The notes: generated by a model from the letters alone, not told the origin. DNA of 51,285 bases from VRUG01 sp965372745 (GCA_965372745.1 CBDVDM010000012.1:1-51285); one strand, 5' to 3'; shown: positions 16,203 through 25,197, numbered from the stretch's first letter. Program-made: numbers and translations.

Positions 16203-16835
16203 CTATCTTGAACAGAACTCGACAACCAGTTGCTCTTCAACAGGAATCTGAATATCTTCTCTGGTGGGCAACGCCACAATAGTAGCCTGCGGTTTCGTTC
16301 GGTCAATCTGCAACCAGCTTTGCGCGGTAAAGTTAGGATTACTTTCCAGTTGCTCCTTGATTTTTTTGACACTTTTCTCGGATTTTCTGACCGTTATTTT
16401 ATCACCTATCTTTATTGTGTAATCGCTGATATCGACCTTATGACCATTAACATACAAGTGACCATGAGAAATCAATTGCCTCGCTGCCTTACGAGACGGT
16501 GCAAAATTCAATTTATACACAACATTATCCAAACGCCTTTCCAAAAGCTGCAACAATGTCTCACCGGTATTACCTTTCATCCTTTCAGCTTTGTGGAAAT
16601 ATCTCATAAACTGGCCGTCAAAAAGACCGTAGTATCTTTTTATCTTCTGCTTTTCACGCAGTCGAACTCCGTATTCACTTACCCTGCCTCTTCGCCAGCT
16701 GTGCATACCAGGTGCCAGATTACGCTGTTTTTTTTCCACAGGACACTTGGCAGTCTCGCACCTGATGCCCTTAAGCATCAGCTTCATACCTTCCCGACGG
16801 CAAAGTTTACAGGATGATTTAAGATAACGTCCCAT
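16203..16835 (-). CDS. rpsD: Ribosomal protein S4, zinc-binding form
   Basis: 210 residues. S4 begins 30S assembly. Cysteines C9, C12, C26 and C31 form the zinc site of the C+ form, which E. coli lacks. The S4 RNA-binding domain follows (RRLDNVVYKLNFAPSRKAAR, HGHLYVNGHKVDI). It is 27 bases after rpsK. Confidence 0.97.
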   Translation of the reverse strand: MGRYLKSSCKLCRREGMKLMLKGIRCETAKCPVEKKQRNLAPGMHSWRRGRVSEYGVRLREKQKIKRYYGLFDGQFMRYFHKAERMKGNTGETLLQLLERRLDNVVYKLNFAPSRKAARQLISHGHLYVNGHKVDISDYTIKIGDKITVRKSEKSVKKIKEQLESNPNFTAQSWLQIDRTKPQATIVALPTREDIQIPVEEQLVVEFCSR

Positions 16836-16862
16836 CGTTTTATTTATCTCCAGAAAACACTC

Positions 16863-17243
16863 TTAAACTCGTCTTCGTTTTGGTGGCCTACAGCCATTAT
16901 GCGGCAATGGTGTCACATCTTCTATAGAAGCTATGCGCAGACCAGCCTGCTGTAATGCGGAAATTGCAGACTCGCGACCTGAACCAGGTCCTTTTACTCT
17001 GATTTCAACCTCGCGTACACCGTTACGCATGGCAACGTTGGCACATTGCTGAGCCGCCTGCTGAGCCGCAAAAGGAGTACTCTTGCGAGAACCTTTAAAT
17101 CCCGTACAGCCTGACGAACTTGCGCAAATTGTGTCACCATCCATGTCCGTTATTGTAATCAACGTATTGTTAAACGTCGCCTTTATATGAACCATCGCTT
17201 TAACTACGTTTCTTCTAATCTTTTTCTTAGAACTCTTTGCCAT
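16863..17243 (-). CDS. rpsK: Ribosomal protein S11
   Basis: 126 residues, close to the usual 129. Signatures are HIKATFNNTLITITDMDGD, the GSGRESAISALQQAGL stretch and the C-terminal PHNGCRPPKRRRV. The gene is 124 bases after rpsM, across a repeat-filled gap. Confidence 0.97.
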   Translation of the reverse strand: MAKSSKKKIRRNVVKAMVHIKATFNNTLITITDMDGDTICASSSGCTGFKGSRKSTPFAAQQAAQQCANVAMRNGVREVEIRVKGPGSGRESAISALQQAGLRIASIEDVTPLPHNGCRPPKRRRV

Positions 17244-17283
17244 TATTATTAAAATCCTTGACTAAATATTCTTATCTTTTCAA

Positions 17284-17367
17284 TGTCAGCATAACTGATA
17301 TATTTACTCAATTTTGAGTTTTCAGTTCTTGGTTTTTAATTTTATCTTTTTCCTTTTTACTTTGTTC
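17284..17367. repeat. Shared 38-nt block plus heptad array, rpsM-rpsK gap
   Basis: Bases 17284-17321 repeat 22485-22522 with two mismatches. From 17312 to 17367 the sequence divides without remainder into eight 7-base units, mostly starting TTTT (for example TTTTTCC and TTTTTAC). The array ends exactly at the rpsM stop codon. Confidence 0.75.
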
Positions 17368-17751
17368 TTAGCGTGCTTCCTTAACACTCTTTTTACCTGC
17401 AACTGTCTTTCGAGGTCCCTTACGGGTACGTGCATTGCTTTGAGTACACTGGCCGCGAACAGGCAGCCCCCTTCGGTGTCTAAGACCGCGATAGCAGGCT
17501 ATCTCACGCAAACGAGCGATGTTCTGGGAAACCTGCCTGCGAAGCTGGCCTCCGACAATATAATTGCGGTCAATAATTTGTGTTATACGGCTAAGCTCGT
17601 CTTCACTGAGTTTATTCGCCTTGGTTATTTTCTCAACCTTGGCTTCTTTCAAAATCTGCTCAGACGTATACTTGCCTATACCCGGAATATAGGTTAGGGC
17701 AATCCACATCGATTTTTCATTAGGTATATCAATACCAACTATACGAGGCAT
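17368..17751 (-). CDS. rpsM: Ribosomal protein S13
   Basis: 127 residues, opening MPRIVGIDIPNEKSMWIALTYI. The helix-two-turns-helix part and the basic C-terminus (RHRRGLPVRGQCTQSNARTR) that contacts 16S rRNA and tRNA are present. It lies 40 bases after rpmJ. Confidence 0.97.
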   Translation of the reverse strand: MPRIVGIDIPNEKSMWIALTYIPGIGKYTSEQILKEAKVEKITKANKLSEDELSRITQIIDRNYIVGGQLRRQVSQNIARLREIACYRGLRHRRGLPVRGQCTQSNARTRKGPRKTVAGKKSVKEAR

Positions 17752-17791
17752 ATCAACTCCTCTTTCAAATAACCTGTCTAAATATCATACT

Positions 17792-17905
17792 CTAACCCTG
17801 TCGCTGCTTGTGGCGAGGATCCGTACAAATCACACGCACAACACCTTTGCGACGGATTACTTTGCAATTCTCACATATTCGTTTTACTGAACTTCTAACT
17901 TTCAT
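17792..17905 (-). CDS. rpmJ: Ribosomal protein L36, zinc form
   Basis: A 37-residue protein, MKVRSSVKRICENCKVIRRK followed by a short basic end. The zinc ligands C11, C14, C27 and H32 are all present, so this is the C+ form. It sits between infA (15 bases) and rpsM (40 bases), the standard place. Confidence 0.96.
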   Translation of the reverse strand: MKVRSSVKRICENCKVIRRKGVVRVICTDPRHKQRQG

Positions 17906-17920
17906 TTTTCCTGCCGCCTT

Positions 17921-18136
17921 TTAATTACGCAGTACTATTCTGCCTCTATTTAAATCGTATGGTGACATCTCAACCATAACCGTATCACCAGGCAAAATTC
18001 TAATAAAATGCATTCTCATCTTGCCCGACACATGCGCCAAAACCTTGTGCCCATTCTCAAGTTCAACCTTGAACACAGCATTAGGCAGGGCTTCTGTAAC
18101 CTTGGCCTGTAATCTTATCGCCTCTTTTTTCGCCAT
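17921..18136 (-). CDS. infA: Translation initiation factor IF-1
   Basis: 71 residues, a single OB fold that blocks the 30S A site during initiation. The conserved stretches VTEALPNAVFKVELENGH and HVSGKMRMHFIRILPGD are seen. I set the start at the ATG at 18136 (MAKKEAIRLQ); the frame extends upstream only to a TTG. It is seven bases after map. Confidence 0.96.
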   Translation of the reverse strand: MAKKEAIRLQAKVTEALPNAVFKVELENGHKVLAHVSGKMRMHFIRILPGDTVMVEMSPYDLNRGRIVLRN

Positions 18137-18143
18137 AGCCAAC

Positions 18144-18923
18144 CTAACTTATTGTCAATACTTCACAACCTTTATCTGTTATCGCGAGTGTATGTTCAAA
18201 ATGAGCCGAACATTTCCTGTCTCGCGTAACAACTGTCCAGCCGTCTTTCAATGTACTAACTTCACTGCTTCCGGCATTAATCATAGGTTCAACTGCAAGC
18301 ACCATACCCTCTGTCAGTATAATATCTTCTATCAGCAGTTCTTTGCTGACAAAGTTCGGCACTCGCGGACTTTCATGCATCTCTCTGCCTATCCCATGTC
18401 CTACAAAGTCCCTTACCACCGAAAAGCCGGACGATTCAGCAAATTCCTGCATCCTGCCTGCTATCATACTCCACTTCACACCGGCCCTGGATTCTGCTAT
18501 CGCAATCCCAAGCACATTTCTGGTCACTTCAATCAATTTACGATTGACTTCGGATATTTCGCCGATTCCAACCGTAATAGCTGAATCACCGCAATAACCA
18601 CCGAGTCTGACTCCAAAATCAATACTCAATATGTCACCATCTTTGAGTATTGCCGACTCAGAAGGTATACCGTGAACGATTTGTTCATTTATCGATGCAC
18701 AAATCGCACCGGGAAACGGAATTCGTGACACCGGACTGCGAACACCTTTGAATAAAGCTTTAGCTCCGGCTTTGCCGGCCATCTGCATAGCCACGCTGTC
18801 AAGCCGGCCGGTACTTACTCCCGGTTTCGCCATCTCTTTCAGTTTTAAAAGAACCTCAGCTACAACAGAGCCAGCCTTGCGCATCAATTCAATTTCTCTT
18901 CGGCTCTTAAGTGTCACAGCCAT
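18144..18923 (-). CDS. map: Methionine aminopeptidase, type I
   Basis: Removes the N-terminal Met from nascent proteins. The dinuclear metal ligands are D102, D113, H176, E212 and E243. The 259 residues fit the type I family without an N-terminal extension. It lies 16 bases after adk, as in many secY-adk-map-infA clusters. Confidence 0.97.
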   Translation of the reverse strand: MAVTLKSRREIELMRKAGSVVAEVLLKLKEMAKPGVSTGRLDSVAMQMAGKAGAKALFKGVRSPVSRIPFPGAICASINEQIVHGIPSESAILKDGDILSIDFGVRLGGYCGDSAITVGIGEISEVNRKLIEVTRNVLGIAIAESRAGVKWSMIAGRMQEFAESSGFSVVRDFVGHGIGREMHESPRVPNFVSKELLIEDIILTEGMVLAVEPMINAGSSEVSTLKDGWTVVTRDRKCSAHFEHTLAITDKGCEVLTIS

Positions 18924-18939
18924 ATAATCAAATTTCTAT

Positions 18940-19602
18940 TTATCTCAAAGCCGATGCGAGTTCTTCCAGCTTTTCAAAAATAAAAGCTGTTACCTCGTCG
19001 GCATCTTTACCTGCATCAATATCAATTACATTGGCACTATTATCTTTATAATAGCCAATCACCGGTTCTGTCTGCTCATGGTATGTCTTAAGGCGATTCT
19101 CAACTACTTCAAGAGTATCGTCAGGTCTTTGAATTAAATCTTCACCGTCAACATCACACTTGCCCTCAACCTTCGGCTTTAAATTTTCTATGTGGTAGAC
19201 CGCTCCACATTTCGGACAGCTCCTTCTGCCGGTCATCCTTTGAGCTACTATCCGCTCATCGATATTCAGATTTAAAATAACATCTATTTTCAAACCACTA
19301 CTTTCCAGTGACTTAGCAAGCTCTTTGGCCTGATTCACTGTCCTCGGGAATCCATCCAGAACAAACCCCGATTCGCCGGCCTTACTTATCGCTCCTGCCA
19401 TCATCTCAACTATTACTTCATCAGGCACTAATCCACCGGAATCCATATAGCTTTGGGCCTTTTTACCAAGTTCTGTCCCATCAGCCCGTTCCTGACGTAA
19501 GATGTCACCGCTGGACAGATGCACAAGGTCATATTCCGCCACAATACGTTTACATTGAGTACCTTTGCCGGCACCCGGAGCGCCCAATAAAACTATTCTC
19601 AT
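18940..19602 (-). CDS. adk: Adenylate kinase, zinc-lid form
   Basis: Interconverts ATP plus AMP and two ADP. The P-loop GAPGAGKGTQ is at residues 7-16. The long LID domain has C129, C132, C149 and D152, the Cys3-Asp zinc site of Gram-positive type. The ATG overlaps the secY TGA (ATGA), so translation is coupled. Confidence 0.97.
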   Translation of the reverse strand: MRIVLLGAPGAGKGTQCKRIVAEYDLVHLSSGDILRQERADGTELGKKAQSYMDSGGLVPDEVIVEMMAGAISKAGESGFVLDGFPRTVNQAKELAKSLESSGLKIDVILNLNIDERIVAQRMTGRRSCPKCGAVYHIENLKPKVEGKCDVDGEDLIQRPDDTLEVVENRLKTYHEQTEPVIGYYKDNSANVIDIDAGKDADEVTAFIFEKLEELASALR

Positions 19603-20951
19603 CCGTACGCTCCTTTAATCCTGCCGGTCTCACTGAAACCATCATAACTTCGCATCAGCAAATTAGCTTCAATCTTCTGAACCAGGTCCAGTGACACACT
19701 CACAACTATCAATAAACCTGTACCGCCCAAAAATGATGCGATTCGCCAATCAACACCCAAAAATACTGAGATTACAGATGGAACAATCGCTATCACTGCC
19801 AAAAATGATGCACCATAATATGTCACTCGTGTCATAACTGTTTCAAGATATTCCGCAGTTCTACGACCTGGGCGAAGACCGGGAATGAAACTGCCTGAAT
19901 CACGCAGATTTTTGGCCATCTCCTTAGGCTGAAACTGAACTGTCACCCAAAAAAAAGTAAACAGGAATATAAACAACATAAACAAAAAATTATAGGTAAA
20001 AGCGCCAGGGCCTAAGGACTCCTGGACAGTTTGAAAGAACATTACTTTAGGAAATACATTCCTGAGCCAGTTGGCAACCACCGGCAAAAACATCATAAAA
20101 CTTGATGCGAAAATAATTGGCATCACACCACCGTGATTAACACGAAGAGGCAGATAATGCCTTGAGCCGCCGTACATCTTCCTGCCGCGAACCTGTTTGG
20201 CCTGCTGGATAGGTATGCGACGTTGACCCTGTGTTATAAGTATCGCACCGGAAACAACAAATACAAATGCTGCGATAAGAAACAATATCTTTGGTAGATT
20301 GATACTTCCAACCGGAGCATCAAGTCTAAAGTCGGCATTTTGCAAAAGCATTCGAATCGCCCACGGCATCCTCGATACGATACCAGCCATAATTATCAGG
20401 CTGATTCCGTTACCTATACCATACTCATCTATCTGTTCACCAAGCCACATCAGAAACAGCGTCCCTGCGGTCAATGCTATTACGCCCATTATCATGGCCT
20501 GTTTTTCCATCCCGGCATAAACATACCCACCCACAAACAACTTTAAAAACGCCAGGGACTGAACCACGCATATCAGTACTGTCAGATAACGTGTATATTC
20601 CTGTATCTTTTTTTGGCCGGTTTGTCCCTCCTGCCGTAACTTCTTTAGGGTCGGCACTACCTCACCAAGCAGCATAAGAATAATCGACGCTGTAATATAA
20701 GGCATAATACCAAGACCAAACACACTGCTTTTACTAAATGACCCGCCGCTGAGCATCTGCATCATCTCTGCTGCCCTGCCGAGCGGAGACTCGGTATCTC
20801 TCGAAGCTACTGCCTCGGTAAGTTTGGCCTGGTCAACACACGGAATGGTTATATGAAAACCTATCCGGTATATCATCAGCATCACAATGGTAAACAGAAC
20901 CTTGTTGCGAAGGTCCTTAATTTTAAATATGTTAAATATTGCTCCAAACAT
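19599..20951 (-). CDS. secY: Protein translocase subunit SecY
   Basis: 450 residues, about ten membrane segments, the channel of the Sec translocon. Signatures include the TM2 plug region (GIMPYITASIILMLL) and the cytoplasmic loop QFQPKEMAKNLRDSGSFIPG. Its partner secE lies 25 kb away in the same strand block. Confidence 0.97.
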   Translation of the reverse strand: MFGAIFNIFKIKDLRNKVLFTIVMLMIYRIGFHITIPCVDQAKLTEAVASRDTESPLGRAAEMMQMLSGGSFSKSSVFGLGIMPYITASIILMLLGEVVPTLKKLRQEGQTGQKKIQEYTRYLTVLICVVQSLAFLKLFVGGYVYAGMEKQAMIMGVIALTAGTLFLMWLGEQIDEYGIGNGISLIIMAGIVSRMPWAIRMLLQNADFRLDAPVGSINLPKILFLIAAFVFVVSGAILITQGQRRIPIQQAKQVRGRKMYGGSRHYLPLRVNHGGVMPIIFASSFMMFLPVVANWLRNVFPKVMFFQTVQESLGPGAFTYNFLFMLFIFLFTFFWVTVQFQPKEMAKNLRDSGSFIPGLRPGRRTAEYLETVMTRVTYYGASFLAVIAIVPSVISVFLGVDWRIASFLGGTGLLIVVSVSLDLVQKIEANLLMRSYDGFSETGRIKGAYG

Positions 20952-20989
20952 TCTTTTTTCCCGTTTTGTCCCTTACTTATTGATAACCA

Positions 20990-21433
20990 CTATACAACCT
21001 TTGCCTTGCCTCCAAGGGCTATTATCTTTTGCTCAGCACTTTTACTGAACTTATGAGCAACAATTTCTAATTTCTTGGTTAGCTCTCCGTCACCTAAAAT
21101 CTTTATTTTGCTTTTTGTGCTGCCAATCAGTCCCGCATCAGATAGTTGCTCTGCGCCGATAGACGAACCATCTGCGAACCTATCCAACTGTGACACATTC
21201 ACAATATCGTAACGTGTAGCAAAATTAAAGTTGCTAAAGCCACGTTTAGGCAGTCTCCTGAACAAGGGCATCTGGCCACCCTCAAAAAGTGTCATCGAAG
21301 TTGAACCAGCCCGACTACCTGCACCTTTATGGCCGCGGCCGCAGGTCTTACCGTACCCGGAACCGTTACCTCTGCCTACACGTCTGCGAGCTTTGTTTTT
21401 ACCTGCGATTGATGTTATTTCATGATTCAACAT
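20990..21433 (-). CDS. rplO: Ribosomal protein L15
   Basis: 147 residues with the Gly/Arg-rich N-terminus (RRVGRGNGSGYGKTCGRGHK) of L15. It starts nine bases after rpsE; the rpmD (L30) gene that usually sits between them is missing. Confidence 0.96.
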   Translation of the reverse strand: MLNHEITSIAGKNKARRRVGRGNGSGYGKTCGRGHKGAGSRAGSTSMTLFEGGQMPLFRRLPKRGFSNFNFATRYDIVNVSQLDRFADGSSIGAEQLSDAGLIGSTKSKIKILGDGELTKKLEIVAHKFSKSAEQKIIALGGKAKVV

Positions 21434-21442
21434 TTAAAACTA

Positions 21443-21961
21443 TCACCACCTTTTCACTGCTTCAACTTTTATGCCGCGAAGGGATTCTACTTCTTCCCTG
21501 CTGCGTAATTTCATTAATCCATCCAACGTAGCTTTAACAACATTCTTAGCCGAAGTACTGCTATAAACCTTGGTAAGTACATCCTGTACACCCGCATACT
21601 CCAGTACAGCACGGGCACTTGAGCCTGCTATAACACCCGTACCGGGACTGGCAGGTACAAGGGTTATTTTTGTCGCTCTGTATTTGCCGTTAATTTGGTG
21701 TGGTATCGTCCTGCCAACCAATGCTATCTTATGCAGATTTTTCTTCGCATCTTTAATTCCTTTTTCAACCGCCAGGGGAACTTCGTTAGCCTTGCCATAA
21801 CCAACACCAACCGTTCCATCGCGGTCACCAACTACCACCAGCGCCGCAAAGCTGAATCGCCTGCCGCCTTTAACTACCTTGGAACAGCGAAAAATCTTCA
21901 CCGTCGTATCTTCCAGCGCCCCTTTTTCTGCAACTGCTATGTTAATCGGTTCTGCTGCCAA
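21443..21961 (-). CDS. rpsE: Ribosomal protein S5
   Basis: 172 residues. The dsRBD-like N-terminal part contains KGGRRFSFAALVVVGD and the C-terminal part has GVIAGSSARAVLEYAGV. It lies 109 bases after rplR, across an AT-rich gap with partial 7-base periodicity (21983-22068). Confidence 0.97.
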   Translation of the reverse strand: MAAEPINIAVAEKGALEDTTVKIFRCSKVVKGGRRFSFAALVVVGDRDGTVGVGYGKANEVPLAVEKGIKDAKKNLHKIALVGRTIPHQINGKYRATKITLVPASPGTGVIAGSSARAVLEYAGVQDVLTKVYSSTSAKNVVKATLDGLMKLRSREEVESLRGIKVEAVKRW

Positions 21962-21982
21962 TTTTTTTCTCCAAACCTGATA

Positions 21983-22068
21983 ATTGACTATTTATTATTG
22001 ACTGCTTATTACTTTATTTTCGTTTCCGAACCTGGCGTTCCTGACCTTCTTTTCAATCGTCAATATTT
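21983..22068. repeat. Diverged heptad array, rplR-rpsE gap
   Basis: Units such as ATTGACT (twice, 14 bases apart) and TCAATCG/TCAATAT keep a 7-base step over much of the gap, but the match is poorer than in the arrays at 22513-22575 or 27994-28105. Confidence 0.4.
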
Positions 22069-22070
22069 AC

Positions 22071-22439
22071 TTAAAAGGCCAAGCCTGCTTTTCTTGCCGC
22101 TTCAGCAAGAGCCTTGACCCTGCCGTGAAATTTATAACCGTTCCTGTCAAAGCAAACGCACTTAATTCCAACTCCGATAGCCTCTTTGGCAACTGCTTCA
22201 CCCACCGCTTTAGCTGCCTTTATATCGCCTCCATGCGGCAAATGGCCACGCAGGCTCTTCGCTCTTGTACTCGCGGATGCAAGTGTCGCACCTGCAATAT
22301 CATCTACAATCTGTGTATAAATATGTCTGTTCGAACGAAATACTGTCAACCTTGGCCTGTCTGCAGTACCAAGAACCTTCTTTCGAACATGGTATTTACG
22401 TCTCGATTTTGCTCTTTTTAACTTCTTAATAGTTATCAT
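22071..22439 (-). CDS. rplR: Ribosomal protein L18
   Basis: 122 residues, a 5S rRNA binder. The usual RPRLTVFRSNRHIYTQIVDD and CFDRNGYKFHGRVKALAEAA stretches are seen. It lies 162 bases after rplF, a gap taken up by repeats. Confidence 0.97.
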   Translation of the reverse strand: MITIKKLKRAKSRRKYHVRKKVLGTADRPRLTVFRSNRHIYTQIVDDIAGATLASASTRAKSLRGHLPHGGDIKAAKAVGEAVAKEAIGVGIKCVCFDRNGYKFHGRVKALAEAARKAGLAF

Positions 22440-22458
22440 ACCGAATTACCCTAACTAT

Positions 22459-22597
22459 CTCAAACTGACCGATTTCCTAATCTCTGTCAGCACAACTGAT
22501 ATATTTACTCAGTTTTGAGTTTCTATTTTTGCCTTCTTACTTTTACATTCTTATTTTTGATTTTCGCATTTTCAAACTGACCAATTAGTCAGTTTGA
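22459..22597. repeat. Palindromes plus nine-unit heptad array, rplF-rplR gap
   Basis: CTCAAACTGA at 22459-22468 pairs with TCAGTTTTGAG at 22509-22519. Bases 22485-22522 repeat 17284-17321. Bases 22513-22575 form nine 7-base units (for example TTTTGCC, TTCTTAC, TTTTGAT). A 10-bp perfect hairpin, TCAAACTGAC/GTCAGTTTGA, at 22572-22597 ends four bases from the rplF stop codon. Confidence 0.8.
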
Positions 22598-22601
22598 GTA
22601 A

Positions 22602-23177
22602 CTACGCTGCTCCTGCTGCAAATGCCTTACCGGCCTTTCGCCTTACATGCTCATCTGCATAACGTATACCCTTGCCTTTGTAAGGCTCCGGAGGTCTTAC
22701 TTTGCGTACATCCGCGACAAACTGACCCAATACACATTTATCGATACCGGTAACAGTAAACTTCGCCGGTGTCTCATTACCTCTTGTCGCTGGAACTTCT
22801 ATCTGTACCTTAACTGACTTCGGTATCGCAACCTGCACCGAATGACAAAAACCGATATTCAAAACCAGATTGCTACCCTCTTGTTTAACGTTATAACCGG
22901 TACCGTATATTTCCATCTTCTTCTCAAAGCCCTTGATGACACCTGTAACCATATTGGCAATCAATGCACGCACCGTGCCATGCAGCTGCTTGGCCTGACG
23001 ATTATTGGCATCATCATTTTCTACGAATACCCTGTTATCTTCAACCTTGACTTTGATTAAAGAATGAATATCCATCTCCAGATTACCTAACGGCCCTGTC
23101 ACCTTAATGTGCTGAGCCTTAAGCTCTACTTTCACTCCCGAAGGAATCTCTATCAGTTTTTTTCCAATACGACTCAT
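22602..23177 (-). CDS. rplF: Ribosomal protein L6
   Basis: 191 residues (E. coli 177). It opens MSRIGKKLIEIPSGV and carries the C-terminal signature PEPYKGKGIRYADEHVRRK. It starts one base after the rpsH stop, so translation is coupled. The stop codon is TAG. Confidence 0.97.
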   Translation of the reverse strand: MSRIGKKLIEIPSGVKVELKAQHIKVTGPLGNLEMDIHSLIKVKVEDNRVFVENDDANNRQAKQLHGTVRALIANMVTGVIKGFEKKMEIYGTGYNVKQEGSNLVLNIGFCHSVQVAIPKSVKVQIEVPATRGNETPAKFTVTGIDKCVLGQFVADVRKVRPPEPYKGKGIRYADEHVRRKAGKAFAAGAA

Positions 23178-23178
23178 A

Positions 23179-23577
23179 TCAGCTCACCGTACAAAGTATT
23201 TCGCCGCTGACCTTCTGGTCTCTGCAGCTCTTATCACTTAATATTCCATTACTTGTTGACACAATCGCTATTCCCATACCGCCCAAAACACGAGGCAGCT
23301 CATCGACAGATAAATAAATCCTTCTGCCGGGCTTGCTTTCCCTCTTTATTGTATCAATCACAGACCGACCTTCGGGGTCATACTTTAACGTAATCCTGAG
23401 TATCCCCTGCTTGGTATCATCAATCCGGTCATAATCTTCAATATAGCCTTCCTGTTTCAAAACAGACGCTATACCTTCACAGATATTTGATGCCTTGATA
23501 TTAACCTGCACGCTGTTTATTCTCACAGCGTTACGAATTCTCGTTAACATATCAGCGATTGTATCGCTCAAACTCAT
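23179..23577 (-). CDS. rpsH: Ribosomal protein S8
   Basis: 132 residues, opening MSLSDTIADMLTRIRNA. I chose the ATG at 23577, with GGAG seven bases upstream, rather than an in-frame TTG two codons earlier. The C-terminal GIAIVSTSNGILSDKSC matches the family. It lies 31 bases after rpsN. Confidence 0.97.
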   Translation of the reverse strand: MSLSDTIADMLTRIRNAVRINSVQVNIKASNICEGIASVLKQEGYIEDYDRIDDTKQGILRITLKYDPEGRSVIDTIKRESKPGRRIYLSVDELPRVLGGMGIAIVSTSNGILSDKSCRDQKVSGEILCTVS

Positions 23578-23608
23578 AATCAAGCTCCAAGTTAATCCTA
23601 AAATAGCC

Positions 23609-23794
23609 TTACCAGCTGGCTTTTTTTACTCCGGGTATCTTACCTTCATGGGCCAATTTTCTAAAACACAAGCGACAAACTTTAAACTTACGATACACTG
23701 CTCTGGACCTGCCGCAAAGCTCGCATCGTGTATATCCTCTCACGCGATATTTCTGTTCGCCTCGAGCCTTATTTATCCACGCTTTTGTTGCCAT
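23609..23794 (-). CDS. rpsN: Ribosomal protein S14, type Z
   Basis: 61 residues, the short zinc-binding form, with ligands C24, C27, C40 and C43. E. coli has the longer zinc-free form. It is 26 bases after rplE. Confidence 0.97.
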   Translation of the reverse strand: MATKAWINKARGEQKYRVRGYTRCELCGRSRAVYRKFKVCRLCFRKLAHEGKIPGVKKASW

Positions 23795-23820
23795 ACAAAT
23801 ACTCCAATGCGACTTTTTTA

Positions 23821-24360
23821 TTATTCTCTAAACGGCATACCGAAAAGAGACAGCATTTTTTGACCTTCTGCATCGGTCTTGGCCGTTGTCACAAAAGTTA
23901 TATTCATGCCCTGAGTAAATTCCATCTTAGCCGGGTCTATCTCAGGGAATACACCTTGCTCAACCAAACCCATGGAATAATTACCTCTGCCGTCAAAACT
24001 TTTGGGACTAAGCCCTCTAAAATCTCTCACTCGCGGAATCGCAAGACTAATCAGCCTGTCCATAAACTCATACATCCGCACTCCGCGAAGAGTAACCTTC
24101 AATCCGGTTTTGTCGCCGGCACGAACCTTAAAATTAGAAACACTCTTCTTGGCCTTACAGACCAGAGGCTTCTGGCCGGTAATCCTCGTCAGGTCATCTT
24201 GCGCAAGTTCCATAAACTTTTTGTCCTGAACCGCCTTGCCAACGCCCATGGAAACAATTATTTTTTCCATACGGGCAACAGCCATGGAATTCTTATAGCC
24301 GAATTCCTTAGTCAGTTCAGAAACTATTTTCGATTTATATAATTCTCTTAATCTTGCCAT
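23821..24360 (-). CDS. rplE: Ribosomal protein L5
   Basis: 179 residues, the standard length. 5S-binding and P-site tRNA-contacting segments are recognisable: EKIIVSMGVGKA, KVTLRGVRMYEFMDRLI and the C-terminal FVTTAKTDAEGQKMLSLFGM. The gap from rplX is 79 bases. Confidence 0.97.
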   Translation of the reverse strand: MARLRELYKSKIVSELTKEFGYKNSMAVARMEKIIVSMGVGKAVQDKKFMELAQDDLTRITGQKPLVCKAKKSVSNFKVRAGDKTGLKVTLRGVRMYEFMDRLISLAIPRVRDFRGLSPKSFDGRGNYSMGLVEQGVFPEIDPAKMEFTQGMNITFVTTAKTDAEGQKMLSLFGMPFRE

Positions 24361-24439
24361 TTTCCAATTCGTATAACTAAGCCATAAATTAAAATTATCT
24401 TTGCGTACACGTTAATGATACGATACAAACTCTTTTGTT

Positions 24440-24772
24440 TTATTTTGCTCTTTTAACAACTCCTATTTCATTACCGTCAGTAGCAACACGCTTTTTGCTT
24501 CCATCTTTACTTATTTTATAGCTTACCCTGCTGCCCTTCGAACTCTTGGGATTAACCGGAAGAACGTTGCTTATATGAATCGGCTGCTCAACGCTGATTC
24601 TGCCGCCCTGAGGGTTCTTACGCGAAGGCCTGACATGTTTCTTCGCTATATTATGACCCTGAACTATAACCCTGTTCTTCTCAGGTATAACACGAAGCAC
24701 TCTTCCCGTAGCGCCCTTGTGGTCACCTGTGATTATCTCAACCGTATCACCTTTTTTTATATGTCGTGCCAT
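24440..24772 (-). CDS. rplX: Ribosomal protein L24
   Basis: 110 residues. A KOW motif (VEIITGDHKGATGRVLRV) begins near residue 12. It starts 35 bases after rplN. Confidence 0.96.
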   Translation of the reverse strand: MARHIKKGDTVEIITGDHKGATGRVLRVIPEKNRVIVQGHNIAKKHVRPSRKNPQGGRISVEQPIHISNVLPVNPKSSKGSRVSYKISKDGSKKRVATDGNEIGVVKRAK

Positions 24773-24807
24773 TTTTATTCTCGAAATTTTTGTTTACTAT
24801 CCTGCTC

Positions 24808-25197
24808 TTAGACAACTTCACTTGCCAGTGAAATAATCTTCATATAATTTTTTTCACGAAGCTCTCTTGCAACCGCTCCAAAAATTCTTGTCCCTACCGG
24901 ATTACCGTTTTCATCAATCATAACAGCCGCATTGCTGTCGAATCTTACATAGCTGCCGTCAGCCCGTTTCACAGGGCTTTTAGTACGAATTATTACACAC
25001 TTATGGACCTTCTTATCGTCAAACTGACAGTTCGGAAGGGATTTCTTTATTGCCACACATATCACATCCCCTACGCCTGCCGCCGGACGCGTATACTTGC
25101 CTTTCCTTGCACCACCTCGCTTGAGAACCTTAATACACAAAGCTAACTTCACTCCTGAATTGTCAGCAATATCAAGCATTGTTTCCTGTTGAATCAC
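24808..25197 (-). CDS. rplN: Ribosomal protein L14
   Basis: 129 residues, opening MIQQETMLDIADNSGVKLAL as in most L14 proteins. The start codon is GTG at 25197, with GAGG upstream; this choice is forced by the conserved N-terminus. It is 92 bases after rpsQ. Confidence 0.96.
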   Translation of the reverse strand: MIQQETMLDIADNSGVKLALCIKVLKRGGARKGKYTRPAAGVGDVICVAIKKSLPNCQFDDKKVHKCVIIRTKSPVKRADGSYVRFDSNAAVMIDENGNPVGTRIFGAVARELREKNYMKIISLASEVV

